DNA of 6,779 nt from Patescibacteria group bacterium (GCA_023380995.1 JAMCTD010000033.1:1-6779); one strand, 5' to 3'. Shown: positions 1 to 6,656, counted from the stretch's first letter. Notes: generated from the sequence alone by a model not told the origin. Numbers and translations: made by a program.

Positions 1-286
1 CAAGATTAATAAAGAGTATAAATCTATGTGTTTGTGGGCTGGCTCATTTTTAATGGCAGAAAGTTGTTCTTCCAAAATTGCTGCTGGGCAAACTAACTCC
101 TTAACATCTTCTATTTTCAGCAGTTTATCTGTCAGCAAAACAATTTCTAAATTAGCTTCTTCTTTGACCTCTCTTAGGACTGCCTCAACTGGATTTTCAT
201 CTTTTTCAATATGCCCCCCAATCCCTAACCAAAACCCATGTTTTTTATGTTTATGAAGCAAAACTTTATACTCTTTATTAATCTTG
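1..286. repeat. Perfect 22-base inverted repeat, arms 1-22 and 265-286
   Basis: Bases 1-22 (beginning caagattaataaagag) are the exact reverse complement of bases 265-286 (ending ctttattaatcttg). The match fails at base 23 versus 264, but on the other side it reaches the window edge, so it may be longer. Both arms lie inside the Nudix gene: one encodes residues 14-20 (KINKEYK), the other the last seven visible residues in the opposite sense. A chance match of this length in a window this size is very unlikely even at high AT content. It is either a real fold-back repeat or an assembly artefact at a contig end. Confidence 0.9.
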
Positions 287-324
287 GCAGCAATATATGC
301 TGTAGCTGTAAAATGTTTTTTCAT
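1..324 (-). CDS. Nudix hydrolase, 3' part missing at window edge
   Basis: The frame is open for 108 codons from the ATG at 324-322 to the left edge, so the C-terminus is not seen. Residues 37-59 form an almost canonical Nudix box, G-x5-E-x7-REV-x-EE-x-N-L. The usual Gly near the end is Asn58; the metal-binding REVKEE core (51-56) is intact. The lead-in HKKHGFWLGIGGHIE (26-40) is typical of the MutT-like 'GGHIE' branch. Family members hydrolyse nucleoside diphosphate-linked substrates such as damaged nucleotides; the substrate here cannot be told from sequence. The start overlaps the mltG stop by one base (TGATG) and has no evident Shine-Dalgarno sequence, so it probably depends on translational coupling to mltG. 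The last seven codons lie in an inverted-repeat copy at the window edge, so the final residues (LYSLLIL) may not be genuine. The call is firm as a Nudix protein; substrate and full length are open. Confidence 0.9.
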   Translation of the reverse strand, partial: MKKHFTATAYIAAKINKEYKVLLHKHKKHGFWLGIGGHIEKDENPVEAVLREVKEEANLEIVLLTDKLLKIEDVKELVCPAAILEEQLSAIKNEPAHKHIDLYSLLIL

Positions 325-1280
325 CAGGGGTAGTTTGCCGCATTCCTATTGTGCTCTTCCAGGGTTTTAGCATAATATGAGTTACCTTTTGAATCATGGT
401 AATAATAAAGATAAGGTGTAGAAGAATCAGCATTAGCTACAGCCTGCAGAGATGAAGTGCTAGGATTACAAATTGGGGCAGGAGGCAAACCTGCATGAAG
501 ATAAGTATTATAAACAGAATCAAACTTCAGATCATCTAAAGTTAAGTTTCTTTTCCACCAACTATTTTCCCCTTTCTGAAACCCCAAAGCATATTGCACT
601 GTGGCATCAGCGTTAAGAGCCATCCCAATTTTAAATCTTTTGAATAAAATACCTGCTATTTCTGTCCTTACCTTATCAGACCTGCCTTCCCGTTCCACAA
701 TTGAGGCTAAAATCACTCCTTGGGTTTCAGTTAAACCTTGAGCCCGGATTTTTGATTTTAAATCTTCTGTAAAACGTTTATCAAAAGTTTTCCTTAAAGT
801 ATCAACTACATATTCAACAGTTGCTTCCTTTGGAAAAAGATAGGTATCAGGAAACATATAACCCTCTTTAGCATTTTTCACAAATTCTTTCTTATCTATT
901 TTAAGCTGTTGACTTAGCTTATCTGCCATCTCCTCTACGCGCCAACCTTCTATTAAAGTAACCCAGCTATCTTCGCTGCCAGACTGCAACACCTTAATTA
1001 TTTCTGGAACCGGCATGGAAGGAGAAAGCTTATATGAACCTGCCTGAAGTTTATTTGCTAAATTATTTTGTTTAACATAAACCTTAAATGCCAACTCTGA
1101 TTTAATTAGGTTGTCTTCTTTGAGCTTTTTGGCGATATCAGACACCCCTGCTCCTTTTGCAATTACAAAAACTTGGGTAGATTTATCAGAAGAAACTGCA
1201 GTAAATTGACTATCCCACCACCCTTTTGCCAAAAAAATTACTGCAATTAAAATAACAATTAGGCTAAATAGTTTCTTCAT
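324..1280 (-). CDS. mltG: Endolytic murein transglycosylase MltG (YceG family)
   Basis: MltG is an inner-membrane lytic transglycosylase that cuts nascent peptidoglycan and is thought to end glycan-strand growth. With the ATG at 1280-1278 the protein has 318 residues, close to the usual 320-380. Residues 4-19 form one membrane anchor after MKK. Residues about 35-105 look like the LysM-like subdomain. The YceG domain follows, with EGWRVEEMA (from 111), EGYMFPDTYLFPK (from 139), the catalytic-site motif ASIVEREGR (Glu196 by alignment with the E. coli active-site Glu), and the signature HAGLPPAPICNPS (262-274). The C-terminus KTLEEHNRNAANY is typical of the family. A longer frame from a TTG at 1304 adds eight residues, but these are encoded by the arm of an inverted repeat and precede no signal logic, so the ATG is preferred. 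The gene follows ruvX after a 152-base gap, and its stop overlaps the Nudix start. Confidence 0.96.
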   Translation of the reverse strand: MKKLFSLIVILIAVIFLAKGWWDSQFTAVSSDKSTQVFVIAKGAGVSDIAKKLKEDNLIKSELAFKVYVKQNNLANKLQAGSYKLSPSMPVPEIIKVLQSGSEDSWVTLIEGWRVEEMADKLSQQLKIDKKEFVKNAKEGYMFPDTYLFPKEATVEYVVDTLRKTFDKRFTEDLKSKIRAQGLTETQGVILASIVEREGRSDKVRTEIAGILFKRFKIGMALNADATVQYALGFQKGENSWWKRNLTLDDLKFDSVYNTYLHAGLPPAPICNPSTSSLQAVANADSSTPYLYYYHDSKGNSYYAKTLEEHNRNAANYP

Positions 1281-1287
1281 TTCTAAA

Positions 1288-1434
1288 AAGCAGCGAAGTT
1301 GCAAGTAAACAAAAAGTGTTGTGCAGTTTTGCGCTGCTTAATCTTAATGACTAAGTTTACATTGACCACAAAACAAACACAAGCGAGAAAGTTTCTACCG
1401 TTCGAGCACTTTTTTGTACTGCAACGAGCTGCTT
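1288..1434. repeat. 147-base imperfect inverted-repeat element between ruvX and mltG
   Basis: The arms are 1288-1318 and 1407-1434. In the minus-strand transcript they can pair as AAGCAGC/GCTGCTT (7 bp), GTTGCA/TGCAAC (6 bp), GTA/TAC (3 bp) and CAAAAAGTG/CACTTTTTG (9 bp), separated by small internal loops and bulges: about 25 pairs closing an 88-base interior. The right arm begins inside the ruvX stop codon (TAA, 1435-1433). The left arm ends 7 bases before the mltG ATG, so the element fills the gap. The interior holds a further GCTGCTT copy (1333-1339) and the near-palindrome AGAAAGTTTCT (1386-1396). No open frame of note and no clear flanking target duplication were seen. It could be a MITE-like insertion, a structured leader or processing site for mltG, or a small RNA; the sequence does not decide. 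Confidence 0.7.
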
Positions 1435-1810
1435 ATGCATTGTCTAAAAACTGTTGTAAGATTTCTGCTGCAGAATAAGCATCTTCAAAACGGCGCTTAT
1501 TTTTAGGAACACCTTGCCTGACCATAACCCCTTTGGCTTTATTTGAAGACAATGTTTCATCAGAAGTTTCTACAGTAATCCCGTGTTTGTTTAAAGCCCT
1601 AATAAACCCTTTAACATTTTTACCCATTTTACCCTCGGGCAAACCAATAACTATTTTTTCAAAATTATTATCCTTGATTATTTTTGAAATTTTTTCTACC
1701 CCATCAGAGAAATTTTTAACTTCCAAAATCTGCCAGGGAGAAGCAAGTTCACCTTCTGATATAGCCAAACCAATCCTTCTTAAACCAAAATCTATCCCTA
1801 AATATTTCAT
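1433..1810 (-). CDS. ruvX: RuvX/YqgF-family RNase H-fold nuclease
   Basis: This is a 125-residue protein, slightly shorter than the usual 135-150. YqgF/RuvX proteins have an RNase H-like fold; they are linked to pre-16S rRNA 5' maturation and, in some bacteria, to Holliday-junction resolution. The expected motifs are present: MKYLGIDFGLRRIGLA with Asp7, VIGLPEG (54-60), SDETLSS with Asp84 and Glu85 (83-89), and FEDAYSAAEILQQFL with Asp110 (108-122). Together these give the acidic metal-binding set. The ATG at 1810-1808 overlaps the sortase stop as ATGA, so its translation is probably coupled. Its stop codon lies in the arm of the inverted-repeat element downstream. It is likely a housekeeping gene, and its neighbour mltG is its usual partner in other bacteria. 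Confidence 0.95.
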   Translation of the reverse strand: MKYLGIDFGLRRIGLAISEGELASPWQILEVKNFSDGVEKISKIIKDNNFEKIVIGLPEGKMGKNVKGFIRALNKHGITVETSDETLSSNKAKGVMVRQGVPKNKRRFEDAYSAAEILQQFLDNA

Positions 1811-2466
1811 ATCATCTTGCCCAAGACCACTAACCTCTTAAAATTTAGCCCGGGAGGCACACAAGTCATCAAAGAAATATATCTACCCTGAGTTTCTGGT
1901 GACACCAATACGGATAAATCTGCAGGATCGACTATTTTAAAATCAGTCACTTGATAAACAAATTTTGAAAAAGAAGTTTCAACAATTATTTGATCTCCCT
2001 TTTTTAAATCAGGCAATTTAGAAAAAGCAGCGGTTTTTAGCGCAAAAATAGGACTTAGGGCAGAATGACCAGAAATAAATACATTGCCTTTCTCACCAGG
2101 CAAAGCAGACCCGGGAAGATGGGCTAAGCCTTGGGATAAATCGTTTGTATCAACCAAAACATCCAAATTATCAATTTTAAGCTTGGGAATAGATAAATTA
2201 AATTTATCATAACTTGCTTGGGTTTCGCGTTTTGCTGAAGAAACAAAAGCTGGAAAATTATCTTTATTTTTAACAGAGACTCCGCTTTGTACCGAAATAC
2301 CTAATACTTGTTCATTTAAACTTACCGGGCTGATTAACATTTGACTGTTTACTTTTTGCCCAAGCATCCAAAACTGAAAGGAGATTATTGGTAAGATGAC
2401 TTGTGAAAGAATAAAAACTCCAATTGCCAAAAAACCTACGGAGATAAACTTTGACGTGGCGATCAT
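1807..2466 (-). CDS. Sortase, class D/E-like transpeptidase
   Basis: Sortases are membrane-anchored cysteine transpeptidases that cleave a sorting motif and attach proteins to the cell envelope or to one another. This 219-residue protein has an N-terminal membrane segment (about 8-30), a variable stalk (about 31-85), then the sortase beta-barrel. All three catalytic residues are visible: His134 in ISGHSAL, Cys202 in LMTCVPPG (a variant of the TLxTC motif) and Arg211 in FKRLVV. GDQIIVET and YQVTDFKIVDP match the core strands of the fold. The TC-x-PPG form resembles class D/E enzymes, but class assignment is tentative. The gene overlaps the end of the membrane fusion gene by ATGA and the start of ruvX by ATGA, so the three are probably translated as a coupled set. 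No LPXTG-type protein is visible in the window, so the substrate must lie elsewhere. Confidence 0.95.
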   Translation of the reverse strand: MIATSKFISVGFLAIGVFILSQVILPIISFQFWMLGQKVNSQMLISPVSLNEQVLGISVQSGVSVKNKDNFPAFVSSAKRETQASYDKFNLSIPKLKIDNLDVLVDTNDLSQGLAHLPGSALPGEKGNVFISGHSALSPIFALKTAAFSKLPDLKKGDQIIVETSFSKFVYQVTDFKIVDPADLSVLVSPETQGRYISLMTCVPPGLNFKRLVVLGKMI

Positions 2467-4802
2467 TTCAAGCCTACCTCAACTGTGATATTTTTTGACA
2501 AAATTGGCATACGTTCAAGTATTTTTGGCAGATTGGGAGTCATCTTAATCTCAGAACCTAACACATTCTCCATCCCCTTTAAGATATCTGCTACTTCGGA
2601 AGAGGTTTTAAATTTAATTTGGTTTTTGATCTTCTCAGTATCTATTTTTGGAATTAATTTTGTTTTAAATTTTGCTAAAAATACTACCTTTCCGTCTTTT
2701 TCTAATTTAGCAACATCTGCTTGTGTCTCAGTTTCAGAAAGATTCAGTTCAAAACCGTCAGGCACCTGTGTAGTAACTAATTTCGAAACAATCGTTTTCA
2801 AATCAGCGTCGTTATAAGCTGTTCCCCTATATTTCACAGTCATATTTAATGAAAATTCATTTGCCTGATCATTAATATTTTTACTATATTTTTTACTGGT
2901 AATCTGTTCTAATAGCGCCTCCTGCAAAATCTTTTTATCAGGATACTTCTCTTGCAACTTCTGTTGGGACTGCTGTCTTAAATCTGAAGATAATTTGGCA
3001 AGCAGTTTTTGTTGATCTTCTGAGGACACAACAGTTACATCTTTTGAGGTACCCCCGGAAAAATTACCCTCGGATTTAGCGACCATTTTATCCGCTGATT
3101 GTCCTGCAATAGTAAAATCTGAACCTGACGGCAAATTTCCATCAGCTCCGATTGCAGTTGCTGTAACTGTAGTATTTGCCTTTCCAAAAGTAATACCGCT
3201 ATCGCTGGCTGACTGGGAAGCTATGGTAACACTGGTATCCAGTGTAAACTTAATGCCACCTGATCCACTAACTTGAGTTCCTTTGCTTAAAGTTTGCGGA
3301 TCAGAAGTTTTGTTATAAACTATAATTGTGCCTTTTGCAGGATCACCAATTTGTCTTTTGCCGGAAGCGTTGTCTTTTGCGCTGCCAGAAATTTCCGTCT
3401 CAATAATTTGACCCGGAATAATTTTACCTTCCTCATTAACAGTTTTTTGATTGGGGTCAGCTATTACTTGGGCGTCATTCTCTACAATCTTTGGTTCTAC
3501 AAATACTTTCACATCTGCCTTAACAAAAAATATGTAAGCGCCTACAACTAAAGCAATAATTCCTATTATTCCAAACAATACGGAAAGGGCGGTAAAACTT
3601 AGTTTCTTTTTATGTTTCTTTGGTAAAACAGGCGACTTAGGAGCACTATCACGGCTGAAATCATCAAGTTCCAAATTGGACTCCCGCACCATAGTAAGAT
3701 CTTCACTCTTCATCTCTTCAGGCTCATCTAATTTACTTCTGTATTGATCCTCTGCTCCGCTTATCCTTGTTCCCCTGCGAACCCCATCTGGCTCCTCTTC
3801 AGTAAAATCCGCTGGCTCATCATTACTTTCAACATCAGAGCGTGCCTGCTTACCTTCCAATTCAGCCTCAGCTGCTACATCACCCACCATAAACCCAAAA
3901 TCATCCTGTTCAACCCGGTCAGCTGTTTCTGCTTTTGGTTCTGGTTTAACAATCTTCTGATCTTCCAACTTATCTAATTTATCTGAAACTTCCGGGCTTT
4001 CTTCCGCCAAAATATTTACCCGCTCTTTTTGTTTTTTGGCTGGTTGATCAATATAAACAACATCAGGATTGATCTCTGATCCTCCTGCCAGACACACACT
4101 CTTAATTTCTACCTCATCTTCCAAAACATCTATTTTGGGAAAATGCAAAAAAGAGAGTTTTGACATCCAGGAAAAAGATAATAATTGATTTTTTAACTCA
4201 GAAGCATCAAAACCATAAGTTAAAATCCTGGAAGGCAAAGTCTCAACGTCTGTGAATGTAAACAAGGTTTTTTCTATATCAGAACCAGCATTTTCATCCC
4301 TTTTGATAACTTTTACCCCATCAAGCTTGCCGGCTCTTACCACTGTTACCGTTAAATGCAGCTTCTCAAAACCCACCAAAATTGCAGTTGCAGGAACACC
4401 TTCTTGTTTCTCCAGGAAATGAACTAAAGCATGAGAAGTTGCTACATAAGCCATCGGGGTAAGTTCTAATTCTTTGACTAAATTGCGTAAAATCTTTAAA
4501 TACTCTTCTTTTAAATCCTCACCTGATAACCAAGTATCAGGCACTCCAAAAAGAATTTTTTGCGGTTCAACCTCTTTTAATCCTAGCACCTGGTCCAAAA
4601 GCCTATCTACACCGGTAGCAATCTCATCTAACGCAGGATAATCAGCAGAGGCTGTATTCAAAACCTTAAGCTGCTTACCCTCAATAGTCCAAAGGGCTGC
4701 AGTTAATTTTTCCACTCCGATATTAACGGCGAAGAAATATTCTAATTGTTCTTCCTTTTTTCCTAAAGGTAAAAAGGCAGTTGCTTTACTTAGGAAACTC
4801 AT
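2463..4802 (-). CDS. Fusion: degenerate actin-like domain, TM helix, baseplate-J-like exterior
   Basis: This 779-residue protein has four visible parts. Residues 1-250 look like an actin-fold domain of the PilM/FtsA type: FFAVNIGVEKLTAALW (23-38) takes the phosphate-1 position, AILVGFEKLHLTVTVVRAGKL (140-160) the phosphate-2 position, and VCLAGGSEI (236-244) the adenosine-loop position. The usual Asp residues are replaced (Asn27, Gly144), so ATP hydrolysis is doubtful. Residues 252-394 are an acidic, probably disordered linker with one hydrophobic island, DFGFMVGDVA (301-310). KKHKKK (395-400) precedes a single membrane helix (401-427), which predicts N-terminus inside and C-terminus outside. 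Residues about 487-570 resemble the baseplate J/gp47 family (AKGTIIVYNKTSDPQTLSKGTQV then a Gly-rich ADGNLPSGSDFTIAG). A helical Gln/Lys-rich stretch (594-645) and a beta-rich tail ending NITVEVGLK follow. There is no sorting motif at the C-terminus. The gene starts 33 bases after alaS and overlaps the sortase gene. Architecture is clear at the TM and C-terminal half; the actin-like call rests on motif shape. Specific function is unknown. Confidence 0.85.
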   Translation of the reverse strand: MSFLSKATAFLPLGKKEEQLEYFFAVNIGVEKLTAALWTIEGKQLKVLNTASADYPALDEIATGVDRLLDQVLGLKEVEPQKILFGVPDTWLSGEDLKEEYLKILRNLVKELELTPMAYVATSHALVHFLEKQEGVPATAILVGFEKLHLTVTVVRAGKLDGVKVIKRDENAGSDIEKTLFTFTDVETLPSRILTYGFDASELKNQLLSFSWMSKLSFLHFPKIDVLEDEVEIKSVCLAGGSEINPDVVYIDQPAKKQKERVNILAEESPEVSDKLDKLEDQKIVKPEPKAETADRVEQDDFGFMVGDVAAEAELEGKQARSDVESNDEPADFTEEEPDGVRRGTRISGAEDQYRSKLDEPEEMKSEDLTMVRESNLELDDFSRDSAPKSPVLPKKHKKKLSFTALSVLFGIIGIIALVVGAYIFFVKADVKVFVEPKIVENDAQVIADPNQKTVNEEGKIIPGQIIETEISGSAKDNASGKRQIGDPAKGTIIVYNKTSDPQTLSKGTQVSGSGGIKFTLDTSVTIASQSASDSGITFGKANTTVTATAIGADGNLPSGSDFTIAGQSADKMVAKSEGNFSGGTSKDVTVVSSEDQQKLLAKLSSDLRQQSQQKLQEKYPDKKILQEALLEQITSKKYSKNINDQANEFSLNMTVKYRGTAYNDADLKTIVSKLVTTQVPDGFELNLSETETQADVAKLEKDGKVVFLAKFKTKLIPKIDTEKIKNQIKFKTSSEVADILKGMENVLGSEIKMTPNLPKILERMPILSKNITVEVGLK
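2473..2480 (-). promoter_or_regulatory. Ribosome binding site of the sortase gene
   Basis: On the minus strand GAGGTAGG lies inside the last codons of the fusion gene, with the AGG core 6 bases before the sortase ATG at 2466. It is the best Shine-Dalgarno-like stretch I saw at any start in the window. It supports the ATGA-overlapping start chosen for the sortase. Confidence 0.5.
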
Positions 4803-4835
4803 ATCAAATTTTGCCGAGAGATCAGCCTACAAGTT

Positions 4836-6656
4836 TTATCTTAACACAATTTCTGCTCTAATTCGACGGATACCAGCTGAAATTGCCTCTTCTTTAGTAA
4901 TTTTAATTACGCCAATTACTCCTGTGTGCTCAACATGTGGTCCACCACAAAATTCCAGGGAATAATACCCACCCCTATCCCGTTGATCTTTGGCCTCTGG
5001 ATCCAAAACAAACCCAGGCCCTACCCCATAGATACTTACTTCTGTCCCATATTTCTCATTAAAAAGCCCGATGGCATTTAATTTTTTAGCCTCATCCGGA
5101 GACACAATTTTCCTGTCCACTTTTAAATCTTCCTTAATCCTGTCATTAACAATATCTTCTGTTTTCTTAATTTCCTCATCTGTCATTTTCCTATCAAAAG
5201 AAAAATCAAACCTAAGCCTGTCTGAAGTAATGTTGGATCCTTTTTGAAAAACCTCCGGCCCCAATACATCCCTTAAAGCCTGGTGCAAAAGATGGGTAGC
5301 TGTGTGATATTTGGTAACTGTCTCAGAGTGATCTGCCAATCCCCCTTTAAACATTCCAGCAGAAGCTGTGCGGGAAAGTTCCCGGTGTTTTTCAAATTCA
5401 GCCTTAAATTGCTCTTTATCAATTTCCTGACCCTTTTGCCTAAATAATTCTTCAGTTACCTCATAAGGGAAACCGAAAGTTTGATACAAATCAAAAGCCT
5501 TTTTCCCATCAATAGTTTCTACTTTTTCAATTTCCTTTAATCCTTTGTCCAAAGTTTTAGAAAACTTATCCATTTCATCATTTACTAATTTTTCAAACGA
5601 TCCATCATCCCTTTTTTCATATATTGTTAATATTGTTTTGACCAGTTTGGAAAGATCTGTTAATTTTATATCTTTATTTAGATGTCTCATTTTCACTGCG
5701 GATCTTCTAAGCAGCCTTCTTAGAACATATCCTTGAAGTTTGTTTGAGGGAACAACATCATCGAGTATCAAAAATACGGCAGCTTTCATATGGTCTGCTA
5801 TAACACGCATTGCAGCTTGGTTTGCTTCTGTTTGGTAACTTTGACCACTTGCCTCTTCGATATTGTTAACAATTGGTGTATATAAATCAGTCTGGAAAAC
5901 ATCAGAATGATCTAAAGTTACTGCTGTCAGTCTTTCCAATCCCCCTCCAAAATCAACATTTTTTTGGGAAAGTTCTTCCAGGAAACCATCCTTAGTTTTT
6001 TGATATTGAATAAAAACAGAATTGCCTATTTCCAAAAACCTGCCGCAATCACAATTCGGATGGCATTTTTCCCCATATTTCTCATCATGTTTTACAGATT
6101 CAAACTCATAAAATATTTCACTGTCAGGTCCGCCAATTTCTCCCACCGGCATTTTATCCGGCGTACCAGACCTTGACCACCAATTTTTCTTTACCCCATA
6201 AAAGAAAATATGATCATCAGGCACTCCTAAGCTTTTCCAAATCTCATAAGATTCTTTATCTTTTGGCACAAATTCATTTTCCTCAAAAACAGACACATAT
6301 AATTTTTCTTTTGGTAGCTTTAATTCTTGGGTGAGAAATTCCCAAACCCAAGTTAATTGTTCTTTCTTAAAATAATCCCCCAAAGACCAATTACCTAACA
6401 TTTCAAAAAAGGTGGTGTGCCTGTTATCCCCAACTTCTTCAATATCTTCTGCCCTAAAACAAGGCTGTGAGTCGACCAATTTTTTACCTGCAGGATGCTC
6501 TTGACCTAACAAATAAGGAACTAAAGGTTGCATACCGGAAGAAGTAAAAAGGGTTGTGGGATCATTTTCAGGCACCAATTTTGCAGGAGCAATTTCCTTA
6601 TGCCCTAGGTTTACAAAAAACTTAACATATTTTTCCCTGATATCCTTAGAGGTCAT
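4836..6656 (-). CDS. alaS: Alanine--tRNA ligase lacking the C-terminal C-Ala domain
   Basis: AlaRS charges tRNA-Ala with alanine and clears mischarged Ser/Gly through an editing domain. Class II motifs are clear: FTSSGMQPL (37-45), motif 2 RHTTFFEMLGNWSLGDYF (79-96), and motif 3 GGGLERL (237-243) with Asp235 before it. Residues about 255-430 are the tRNA-recognition helices, including VVPSNKLQGYVLRRLLRR (301-318); Asn305 is at the position used to read the G3:U70 pair in E. coli. The editing site has HTATH (His451, His455) and CGGPH (Cys570, His574), the usual zinc ligands. The protein stops at 606, straight after AGIRRIRAEI, so the linker coiled coil and the DHHA1/C-Ala domain present in the roughly 870-residue enzyme are absent. 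A normal TAA ends it and no C-Ala sequence follows, so this is not a frameshift. It is the first gene of the run after a 43-base gap; no Shine-Dalgarno is seen. Confidence 0.97.
   Translation of the reverse strand: MTSKDIREKYVKFFVNLGHKEIAPAKLVPENDPTTLFTSSGMQPLVPYLLGQEHPAGKKLVDSQPCFRAEDIEEVGDNRHTTFFEMLGNWSLGDYFKKEQLTWVWEFLTQELKLPKEKLYVSVFEENEFVPKDKESYEIWKSLGVPDDHIFFYGVKKNWWSRSGTPDKMPVGEIGGPDSEIFYEFESVKHDEKYGEKCHPNCDCGRFLEIGNSVFIQYQKTKDGFLEELSQKNVDFGGGLERLTAVTLDHSDVFQTDLYTPIVNNIEEASGQSYQTEANQAAMRVIADHMKAAVFLILDDVVPSNKLQGYVLRRLLRRSAVKMRHLNKDIKLTDLSKLVKTILTIYEKRDDGSFEKLVNDEMDKFSKTLDKGLKEIEKVETIDGKKAFDLYQTFGFPYEVTEELFRQKGQEIDKEQFKAEFEKHRELSRTASAGMFKGGLADHSETVTKYHTATHLLHQALRDVLGPEVFQKGSNITSDRLRFDFSFDRKMTDEEIKKTEDIVNDRIKEDLKVDRKIVSPDEAKKLNAIGLFNEKYGTEVSIYGVGPGFVLDPEAKDQRDRGGYYSLEFCGGPHVEHTGVIGVIKITKEEAISAGIRRIRAEIVLR

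Noticed and set aside
26..256. 76-codon plus-strand open frame
   Set aside because: It is antisense to the Nudix gene, whose Nudix box is clear on the other strand; the plus-strand frame shows no recognisable domain.
1281..1304. TTG start giving MltG eight extra N-terminal residues
   Set aside because: These codons lie in the inverted-repeat arm, there is no ribosome binding site, and the ATG at 1280 gives a standard MKK plus membrane anchor start.
1325..1385. Sigma-70-like promoter for mltG inside the gap (TTGTGT, 17 bases, TAAACT on the minus strand)
   Set aside because: Only 3/6 and 4/6 matches, expected by chance in AT-rich DNA.
1395..1407. tRNA T-loop-like sequence (gttcgagc) in the ruvX-mltG gap on the plus strand
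   Set aside because: The flanking bases do not form a T-stem, and no acceptor or anticodon arm could be placed around it.
1288..1434. Integron attC site
   Set aside because: The inverted repeat lacks the RYYYAAC and GTTRRRY core boxes, and the neighbours are housekeeping genes with no integrase or cassette array.
4803..4835. Remnant of an AlaRS C-Ala domain after the alaS stop
   Set aside because: Only 33 bases separate alaS from the next gene, and that gene's N-terminus is not C-Ala-like.
1533..6176. Several plus-strand open frames of 63-110 codons opposite ruvX, the fusion gene and alaS
   Set aside because: All lie wholly or mainly opposite well-supported minus-strand genes, have low-complexity translations and no motifs.
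324..6656. Alternative genetic code with UGA read as glycine, as in some CPR lineages
   Set aside because: The fusion, sortase and mltG genes end at TGA at the expected family lengths, and no conserved motif crosses a TGA.
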